The notes under the pieces: model-generated
The model's database searches: none
The model's input: only the letters and a program-made list of their open reading frames with translations
Told to the model about the DNA's origin: nothing
DNA from: Metallyticus violacea
Taxonomy: Eukaryota > Arthropoda > Insecta > Mantodea > Metallyticidae
NCBI GenBank assembly: GCA_030762175.1
Contig: CM060830.1
Location: 44,566,501-44,630,500, forward strand
Length of the DNA stretch: 64,000 bases
Direction of reading: 5' to 3'
Shown here: piece by piece, positions 57,235-64,000 of the stretch
Position numbering within the stretch: the stretch's first letter is position 1
Layout: each line of letters opens with the position of its first letter
Position numbers and translations under genes: made by a program

Positions 57235-60090
57235 GATTCTAGAAGTGATAGGCGGTTCACAAAAAATATCGGCAACCGTTTCCAGGTATAGAAACTACTG
57301 GCCAATCTTGTTAAAATTAGAGAGACTGGAGCTCTTAATAACAAGAAACGTGTTCTGAACCGCCGTGATCTTACGGAATAAAATTTAAGACGAAATACAA
57401 AAATTACCTTCGCTAATAGTAGTAAGGTATTGCTGCTGAAAGGCATCATTTTCAACATATCTTATAACACAAGTTTGTGTTTATTGACATCAGTTTTAAA
57501 TACAACACTATTTTATGCTTTCAGTAAAATAAAAATACTAAATATACTAACTTACGCAATGCGATGGTAATTCACTTTTCCGGTTGCGGTGGTTGCACAT
57601 ACTCAGTAAGCAGGCGGCCCATAACTCAAATAACCTCACTGTAATATATCTTACTTTTTATTTTACAACACCTTGAGCGTTGAAGAACACGCATTTTCTC
57701 TCTGATAAAAGATAATTATCAAACTAAACTTTTCATCTCGTAGCTAATGACAATTAACGAGCTATTTAACTTAAATAGGGCAATCTATTATATGGATACC
57801 ATCAACGATAGCTGGAAAATAGTTAATTACATGTCTTGTTACGTAATTACTGCGTTGTAGCAAGACAAGTAGAGGCTTTAAACACTCATAAAGCTAAGGG
57901 AAGATCATAAAAATATACTCTAAAAATGGCAACAGGCGGATTACATTTAACTTGCGTTTGTTCGGTAAAAGAATATAGTGTTATTAATTGTTTTAATATT
58001 ACGTAGTACTTTAATCATACTTTGTGTAATAATACCACAGTGTTTGTGTCTTATGAGTTTGTTTCAGCAACCAGAAAAAGCAAGCACTGCTGTTAACATC
58101 TATTTGTTTGGGCCTCGTCTAGAAATGTTTATTTCTTAAGGATTATTATTCACATGTCTCAGTCTATTTCCGAAAATGTGGACTATTTACTCTCGTATGT
58201 TTGTTTGCATTTTTATAATTTTCTGGAATTGCATTTAGAGATTCTGTCTTTTAATTCTGCAATCCTCTCTCGTGTTATGCTGGTGTATAGTTGATCCCCG
58301 TTTGTTTGGTTACTCTTGGGGGAGATTTTTTGCTACAATCGTTCTAATATATGTACAGCTATTACAATTTCTTCTTCTTCCTTATTTTTTAAGATGTCAC
58401 GTCTTTGAAGTTTTCCCCTTCAGTTGTCCTGTTATTTGATGCACCTGCTCCAGAAAAACTTCCCTGGAAACCTCTACAACAATGAGCAGTTAGTTACTAA
58501 TTGAAGCTTTTTATTCCTTATTACATCTCCGACCCATTAATCAAATAGAGAAATAAGCAGAATGTTGCACTCAAATCCGATAATAATGGATCGATTAGCC
58601 ATTGACTGTACAGACCATTGTCTCGAAAAGCTAGGCCCAAACAAGCGGATGGTCTGATAAAATACTGATTATTTAAAAGTTTTTCACTTCTTTTACAACT
58701 AGAGAGTTCGATATATTTTTAGTAAAAGAAATAAAAATTTGGAAAAAAAAAATACCACACTCCCAAACTGATATGTATGTTTAAAAACACCTGCTTATAT
58801 CTTTTTCTTTTATAAACACATGCAATATGGTAAATTATACTTATGAATGCCACTGGAAAGACAAAAGGGCCTAGCAGCACGCACGTCATTGGCAGCCAGG
58901 TCGTAATCTCTTACGCTACTGCCTGCGAACAGAAAAGCAGCGCTAGTGTTAAGGACGACCGAATTTGAAAGGAAGTGCAAATGCACTGAAAGAGCGGCCT
59001 TAGCTTAATGCTAAGAATATGAAACAGCCAGAGAGGAACTAAAGACCCTCTCGGGTGCATTTTAATGGGTGGTGTAAATGAAAGAGTGCATAATGTTAAT
59101 GCATAAGGGTGGGGAGGGGGTGAACTCTCTATGTCGTCCAACTCCCGAGTAATCCCCGTGTTTTGATTACGACTAAGAGAGGTTGTGACGTCATTCAGTT
59201 CTCAGTCTCGAACGTTCGCTATAGCTCATTGTTGAGTTACATGACAGGTTCATATTGTCCGTGTTTTGTCTTAGTGCTCTTTTGTATGAAAGGCTATACA
59301 GGATGTTTAAAAAAATATGCTTACATGTTTTCGCAGCGGTCTTTACCGCGTTTTCTCGAAATCTGCAATAGGATGAGTATATCAGCTTCAATGATCTGTG
59401 TGTTCCGCAAACGCCTGTCAACAGACCCGAAGGCAAAACAATGTGGAAGCCGACCTCCCGCTTCCTCATAAGTGAGATGCATACCGAAAACTTCCAGTAA
59501 CGAATTTCTGTTCATAATGTTACAATCGCTCTTTCCATCCAACTGCTTGGCAGACTTTTGAGTTTAAAATAAGTGGTCAGATAAGCCTCAGAGAGTAAGC
59601 GAGCTTTAGTTCTAAGTATAGGAAGTAACAATATTATAACACCCAGTCAAAACAGAGGTTTGCAGTCACCCTCACTTCATTTCAAGTGGCGGATAGGGTT
59701 CTAGAATCGTCTTACAATAAATATATCGTCGATAACATACTGCGACCCTTTGCTGTTGAGATTTGCGGGCAAAATACTGGGGGGTTTTATGTTTTTGTCG
59801 CCCGTTTCACGGCAGGTGACGGATCGGCACTCAGAGCGGTAATTCCCGGTGAAGCGGATGTACTATTGGCGCAACTGATTCAAGTTCTCGCAATTACAAC
59901 CATAATTACAACGAAAATAAGTATGTACCTTATAAGAAGAGATGTTAGAATTGTTGTTCTGCTACATCCACGCAATTCTGACACTTAAAACAATTATCAT
60001 GCGCACACACCAGTTCATCCTTTGAAATTCAGTCAGTGTTTCGCCAGATATTTCCTTTCAGTTTTAACGTATTGGGGTTTGTTCCAAACA
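56656..60090. other. Upstream or intron-1 sequence, no recognised gene
   Basis: Apart from the microsatellite, nothing is firmly assigned. A TACAGGATGTTTAAAAAAAT string at about 59290 resembles transposon termini common in insects. The 100-codon frame at 59686-59988 (plus) is not recognised. A possible non-coding exon end is treated in the findings. Confidence 0.45.
57166..57232. repeat. (TG)n(AG)n compound microsatellite
   Basis: TGTGTGTGTTTGTGTGTGTG passes directly into GAGAGAGAGAGAGAGAGAGA over about 65 bases. It yields spurious Ser/Leu/Thr/His open frames on both strands. Confidence 0.95.
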
Positions 60091-60094
60091 TTTT

Positions 60095-60690
60095 ATTAGC
60101 CAATTCCGAAGAAATGTAGCTATTGAGGTTGTACCCATGAAAAGATGTTTGAAACTTTTCTTCAAATCTCCATCACTCTTACTTACTAGGCACCAAAAAT
60201 GACTATGATCAATTAACAAACGATTCATCGTGCGTTAGTCACCAAACTAGACATTAGGGATAAGGGTTAACCTAAAGCAAACATTTAAAAATCGCTCTAG
60301 CGGCCGAAATTTTTGTTTTTTCACAACGAAATTCGGTATATGTTATTGAAATAAAATAAGAAATCTACTTTCCCAAATTAAGAGAAGTCAGACTTAAAAG
60401 TGAAGGTTTATCTAAAACCCAACATTTAAAAATCGCTTTAACTGCACCAATATTTTTTTTAGCAAAAAATCCTGTATATATCTACCATTTAAATAAAATC
60501 AAATTAAAGTTTCTGAAAATCAAAGAAATCGAACCATTAGGGATGGGGTATACCTGAAAACCGGAATTTAAAAGTGTTGGTTAACCTAATGCGAAAATTT
60601 AAACATCGCTTTAGCGCCCGTGGTTTTTGTTTTTGCTCAACGAAACTCGGTATATGCCATTAAAATAAAATAAGGAAAAGTGTTAAAGTC
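60095..60690 (+). repeat. Third higher-order copy of the ~140-bp tandem repeat
   Basis: It has the same leader (CCAATTCCGAAGAAATGTAG, CTTACTAGGCACCAAAAATG) and then monomers with CGCTCTAGCGGCCGAAATTT, CGCTTTAACTGCACC and CGCTTTAGCGCCCGTGG at about 60293, 60434 and 60608, each followed by an AACTCGGTATAT-like block. Same orientation as the 42.9-43.9 kb array. Confidence 0.85.
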
Positions 60691-63600
60691 CATTTTAGAT
60701 ATCTAGAGACCAAAATATGTAACATCTGCATGACCTTCGATAACGTTCTTTCTTTCCTATTGACTGAAGGCCAGAAGGAAAAGTTCATGTAATGTTGGCA
60801 GCTCAACGTTTCAGCAAACAGCTAGTTAAGTGTCAATTACAGCTGTGAGTGAAAAGTAAAATTGAATGTTGTAGTAGAACTCAATATTTAACTCCCACTG
60901 CGGAGAGCTTTTAACTTGAATTCATGCGTGTTGTCACCAGGGCTATGCACTTATCAAATAGAGTAAAAGGGCGAAAAGTTTACGTTTTGTATTTTGTGGG
61001 TCGTATGGATTGCACAATTGTATAGCACAGTCAAGATGGGAAGATAACACCCACGCTGTCGGCCGATTGTTGCGTGACAATTACTGAAAGTACTCTCAAT
61101 TACTTGTTTACACAGCGCTATCTCCGGGGAACCTAGTAATTCACGCAAATATAGCAATTTGCAGTAATAACACTTAAGCCAAGGTGCTTAGAAGCCATTC
61201 CACAGGTCCTTTCAGTTGCCTTTTGAGTACAAACAACTCCTTTAGCTCACGAAATAACAGCTAAATATAAAGACGAGGGACATATTAACAGTATGGAGAG
61301 CTAGAAGGCCTTGATAAATATAATTGTAACCTGGATGCAGAACTGAAATTCTCTGTCACCCATGCTATGAGTAGGGGGAGGCTGAAAGAGTTAACCAAGC
61401 TAAAATATATTAAATACAAATATTGCAGCCAAGAGTGATAAAATGCATGGTAAGTGTGGTCATAGCTCAAGTGGGGTATTATTAGGAACCGTGAACATGT
61501 TGACATGTGGCAAGTTTTGATAAATAAGCGATATGCATATCAGAGAATTCTGTGGTAGTTCCCTCCAATAAAGAGCCTTCCTTGTCCAATCATTTGCTAA
61601 GGTTTGTTTTTAGCAGGCACACACCAACTCCATGTTGAGTCCTAGACCTAGTTGTAACATTTTCCTCTACTTTGTCGTATTTCAATTTGTTTCGGAGCTT
61701 TGAAAGTAGTGGTTACAATATAAATCATGCAACATATGGAGACAATGCTGATTGTGAGGAGGAAACAGCTACACAATATTGAGGTTGTGTGTTAATTCTA
61801 ACAAGCTAACTGTAATATTTATTTTATCCAGAGTACAATGAAACGTGGCAACAGAACACACAAACAGAGGCGAGAGACATGTTTAGGGTGTGAGATGAGA
61901 AGAACATTGTCTTCAACCACTTGCCGCATGTTAACTTATTCACACCTAGGAAGGACTCCTTTTTTGGTTTTATTGCACATCCGGCTAAGTAGCATTAGTA
62001 CATACAGTAAATTTTGAACAGGACGTTTCGAGACAAGAGTCAAAAAACGAGGCGTGTGATAGAAGCAAATACAACACTGTGCTGTAAATGGAAATATATG
62101 ATTTCCCCAGAGACTAAGAAACAGATAAGGATTAAACTTTTCTCTGAACTTTTTTCAAGCAATGAGAAGTTTCTTTCCAATTGGTTTTCTGTGTTTTCTT
62201 CCTTCCGTCCCTTTTCATTTTCTTTCTGCCTCTACCGGAAATTAAGAATTGTATCTTCAAACACTTTGTGCTGATATTACTTCGCAACTTGCTCTAAATT
62301 AAGTTGCGTGAATGTGCGTGATTTTTGAACACATGGAGTGCTAAGCCAAAGTCAGCAAACGTTACGTTTCCCCAATATTCTCTATACATTTATATGCGTT
62401 CCTATTTAGTTTATTACGAGTTTGTGCGTCAATGTTTCTTTCAGAGCGAGGGAACAAGGAGATTTTAATGTTTAATGTAACAAACATCGTTAAGATAAAG
62501 CAGGCTAACCTAGTTTTTAGCTCTATATTTATGGGAAATATATCTATTTGGTTTACCTGAAACCTCGTCTACAACATTCGCACAGAATAAAAAACTAGTT
62601 AGTTGTAGGATGAAAACACAATTTACTTTAGATAATATGAGTCTTTCAGCATCTCCATGAGTTTTATTTCGGATACAGCAGTAACTTTATATGAAGTTGC
62701 AGCAACTGAGTGTCTTTATACGCACTGCCTACAGATACACTAATTTGCTGACTTTCAAGGAGCAAATTTAATTGTATTATAATTAATAACAGTAATACAG
62801 TCTATTTTGGAACTTCGGACTTATTCGCTTACTTTCTATTCTTTCTTTAAAGACATTTTTTACTCAGTTTATGTAGTTTTATTTTTTTCACATATTCAAA
62901 CAACAATCCAGATTGTCAGGTAGCGATAAAAAAAGAAGAAAACATTTAAGTATCACAAATGGGGTGGATTTTAGTATATTTGCAAACAGTACTAGTCAAC
63001 CCCCTTGACTATATGGGCATAAAAGGCCACAGGGCAATGGATGACATTAACAAGAAAGACACTCCGGAAATAGTATTGATGATAAACGAAAGAGTACCCA
63101 GAACCAGAGATGACTAAAGCTGGGGTACACTGCAAGGTCTTCTCTCAATATACCCATGTCGGGCAGCACATTACAAATGCCAAACTGAAATACATGCTAT
63201 TCAATTAGCACTTAATAATCTAACTTACAGAATCAATTTTTTTACAAAAGTTGTGATACTGGTTGATTTTTTTAATTTGTTTTTTTTTTTTTCAGTTGTG
63301 TTTAACGGTCGTTTTTTTAATAGTTTCTAATCACAGCTGTGTCCCAGATTTCATGGTAGCGTACTTCTAGGGTGGAATCTCTCTCACTTCCTTTCCTAGG
63401 TTCTCTGGGAACCACTCAAGATGTGAGTGAAAAAAATGAATCTTCAACAACATTCTCCCTGTAACTTTCCAAAAGAGTCTCTTGTAGTTTTCACTTTCAC
63501 CATATACACAAAAGAATTTCGGGCAGAGAGTTCTTTGGGAGAAATCTTCATTTTATCATTCTCATGTTTGGTTTGAAAGCCGACAAATATGCCTTCTTTT

Positions 63601-64000
63601 AACATGCATCACTAAGAGTAGAGGGGGGGGGGCTTCAGTCATTTTAATTCTTCCCCTTATTCACTGCTTTAACAAAAATTTTAATTAATCCTTGTTTCAC
63701 ATAAAATAGTGATAAAATCACCTTTTAAGGATCAATCAAAGGTTTGAGCTTGATGTTAACTAATTTAACTAAATAATACTTATCTGTTGCTCTACTGCCC
63801 CACAAACAAGTATTTCGTGGAATTACTTCGCACAGTGCAGAACAGTAAAATGCCGTGGCTCTCAAAACACCACATAGCTGGAGCTGAAGTTACAGGATAA
63901 TTTTAAAGAGTTCTTCTGAAAATTCTCAAGTTTGTCTCAAGCCTGGAACTGAAGACTTTTCATTTACCATTGTAAGTGCATGGCTTTCAAGCTGACTTTT
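60691..64000. other. AT-rich sequence, no recognised feature
   Basis: Only short open frames without domains, homopolymer T tracts (about 63279-63293) and a short poly(G) run (about 63621-63632) are visible. If Syt14 extends this far, its first exon was not recognisable. Confidence 0.45.

Noticed and set aside
57129..57458. 109-codon minus-strand open frame containing Ser/Leu/His/Thr repeats
   Set aside because: It is generated by the (TG)n(AG)n microsatellite.
59163..59988. Several 70-100-codon frames on both strands
   Set aside because: They overlap each other on opposite strands and show no domain; the region may hold a transposon terminus (TACAGGATGTTTAAA) but no second end was found.
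1..64000. A previously undescribed gene system
   Set aside because: Apart from Syt14, all recognisable coding sequence is transposase or reverse-transcriptase debris; no clustered unknown genes are present.

Overview
The window looks like an insect genome. It is AT-rich, gene-poor and intron-rich, and it is littered with short tRNA-derived retroposons, degenerate mariner/Tc1 elements and hairpin MITE-like elements. The repeat spectrum would fit a polyneopteran such as a cockroach, termite or stick insect, but that is inference only. No prokaryotic feature is present.

One protein-coding gene can be supported. It is a synaptotagmin-14-type gene (Syt14/Syt16 family) on the minus strand, running from a transmembrane exon at 42277-42441 to the stop codon at 5091. 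Nine coding exons with consensus splice sites and consistent phases (1-1-1-0-0-1-0-2-0) join into about 533 residues: a transmembrane segment, an acidic/serine-rich linker, C2A, C2B and a C-terminal WHVL motif. Only the short N-terminal exon with the start codon was not found. It should lie between 42.44 kb and the right end, or beyond. One exon (7701-7842) was found only by reading for the missing part of C2B and by checking phase.

Layout on the plus strand: 1-5.1 kb is the 3' UTR and downstream sequence. 5.1-42.4 kb holds exons and introns, the largest intron being 26.8-42.3 kb. 42.4-64 kb is intron 1 and/or upstream sequence with no recognisable exon. The introns and upstream region are mostly transposable-element debris: three SINE families (A, B, C, defined here), at least five mariner-like elements or relics, a Tc1 relic, other Tc/mariner-superfamily fragments, two non-LTR retrotransposon fragments, a 20-bp minisatellite, and a ~130-140-bp tandem repeat carried in three higher-order copies.

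I found no evidence of a new gene system. The most interesting signals are: a two-SINE composite that appears to have inserted as one unit, because the pair shares one target-site duplication; a full-length mariner and its internally deleted derivative in the same window; long near-perfect hairpins inside Syt14 introns; and GC-rich islands that I cannot assign.
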